NCBI RefSeq assembly: GCF_900113285.1
Contig: NZ_FOOT01000002.1
Span: 248,001 to 312,000 of the forward strand
DNA: 64,000 nucleotides
Source of the DNA: Pontibacter chinhatensis
GTDB taxonomy: Bacteria; Bacteroidota; Bacteroidia; Cytophagales; Hymenobacteraceae
Direction of reading: 5' to 3'
A model generated the notes under the pieces. That model saw only the letters and a program-made list of their open reading frames with translations. It was not told where the DNA came from and did no database searches. Every line of letters begins with the position of its first letter. The stretch's first letter is position 1. Positions 63,306-64,000 of the stretch are shown in pieces. Made by a program: the position numbers and the translations under genes.

Positions 63306-64000
63306 TTCACATCGTTTAAGCGTACATGCAACCCGAAGAAATCGCCGTAAGGCTGCTGCCACTGCTGCACCGGAAACCACTCCGGCAGGCCCGTGGCCGT
63401 CCACTCCACGGTGTAGTCCCGGTCGTGCAGGGCCTCGGCAATCACGGCCATCAACTTTTTGGGGGTGTAGAACGTGGCGGTTACGTAGAAAGGATTCTTG
63501 CCAAGCAGCTCCTGTATCCTCCTTCGGGCCACTTTAGGGGAGTTGCGGTTCATCATGCCGAATACGATGCCATACTTGCCCACCCGCGCCGCCTCCCGGA
63601 TTACCTTCACCGGATCTTTGTAGTACTCGAAGGTGGTGATAAAAGCCAGGGCATCGAACGTGTGGTCTTTGAAGGGCATGTGGTGCGAGTCGGCCAGGAC
63701 CAGGTCGCCGTCGAACAGATGCACGCCCTGCCCCAGCATAAAAGGCGAGATGTCGCCGCCGCTGGCCTCGATGCCGATTTCCTTCCACCAGCGGGTGAAA
63801 CGGGTGGTGCCGCAGCCGAACTCGAGCAGGGTCTTCACGCGCTCATCTTTCTTGATCAGCTGCCCGATCACTTTCTTCTGCCATACTTCGGCCCGCTTGT
63901 AGCGGCCTTCATACCAGAGTTCATAGGTGTCGGTGTGGTCGCGGTTAAAGAACCACTCCTCGCGGCCCTGCCACTTGCGCAGGTCGCGGGTTACCAGGTC
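63302..64000 (-). CDS. Class I SAM methyltransferase (5' end outside window)
   Basis: The frame is open to the last base of the window, so the start is missing; a GTG at 63871 is internal. The visible ~232 residues begin upstream with WQGREEWFFNRDHTDTYELWYEGRYKRAE, then motif I TLLEFGCGTTRFTRWW, the acidic strand EASGGDISPFM, LVLADSHHMPFKDHTFDALAFITTFEYYKD (motifs II-III) and a C-terminal domain. It is the first visible gene of a four-gene coupled operon (stop overlaps the next start as ATGA). Together with the Trm112-like protein at the operon end, a methyltransferase-activator pair is suggested. Confidence 0.85.
   Translation of the reverse strand, partial: DLVTRDLRKWQGREEWFFNRDHTDTYELWYEGRYKRAEVWQKKVIGQLIKKDERVKTLLEFGCGTTRFTRWWKEIGIEASGGDISPFMLGQGVHLFDGDLVLADSHHMPFKDHTFDALAFITTFEYYKDPVKVIREAARVGKYGIVFGMMNRNSPKVARRRIQELLGKNPFYVTATFYTPKKLMAVIAEALHDRDYTVEWTATGLPEWFPVQQWQQPYGDFFGLHVRLNDVK

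Overview
The window is chromosomal DNA of a Bacteroidota bacterium, most likely Cytophagales, family Hymenobacteraceae (Pontibacter-like). Support: a C-terminal type IX secretion (Por) domain, Bacteroidota promoters of the TTG-N19/20-TAnnTTTG type, a propeller/Y_Y_Y sensor with LuxR-type HTH, a GH16 laminarinase-type locus, paired M16 peptidases and M61 peptidase. G+C is about half by eye. The genus is inference.

Layout. 0-4.7 kb: end of a glycan-binding protein, GH16 lipoprotein and a convergent membrane-bound regulator. 4.8-9.9 kb: erythromycin-esterase family protein, DUF4197 lipoprotein, cinA, a 2-oxoacid dehydrogenase E2. 10.4-17 kb: hexapeptide acetyltransferase, three small exported proteins (one SIMPL), dnaK, an outer-membrane barrel. 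17.6-30.4 kb: surface polysaccharide region with a T9SS beta-helix protein, Wzm/Wzt exporter, four family-2 glycosyltransferases (one fused to a methyltransferase), a polysaccharide deacetylase and a divergent putative transferase. 30.6-33 kb: purKE and MarC. 33.9-39.3 kb: active/inactive M16 pair, dihaem cytochrome c, two RDD proteins. 39.7-43.2 kb: histidine phosphatase and a TPR protein with an HExxH peptidase core. 43.5-50.1 kb: sugar epimerase, two PAP2 phosphatases and a GT2/LAB_N/GT39 lipid-glycosylation module, plus tRNA-Leu(CAG). 50.2-61.3 kb: thpR, pncC, methyltransferase, M61 peptidase, barrel proteins, MBL hydrolase, sodium:solute symporter, ABC exporter. 61.3-64 kb: a four-gene translationally coupled operon (methyltransferase, PurM/HypE-like, ThiE-like, Trm112-like).

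Two whole-window patterns stand out. First, the heptamer AAGTATR (mostly AAGTATA, reverse TATACTT) is strongly over-represented on both strands, inside genes and between them; inside genes it brings in rare codons (Ser-Ile as AGT-ATA, Ile-Leu as ATA-CTT, Lys-Tyr-Lys as AAG-TAT-AAA) and it is not seen in dnaK. Second, three intergenic regions (33.1-33.7, 48.5-49.2, 57.6-58.3 kb) carry a mosaic non-coding repeat built of shared blocks and small palindromes. The most interesting undescribed candidates are the iterated heptamer and the methyltransferase/PurM/ThiE/Trm112 operon.
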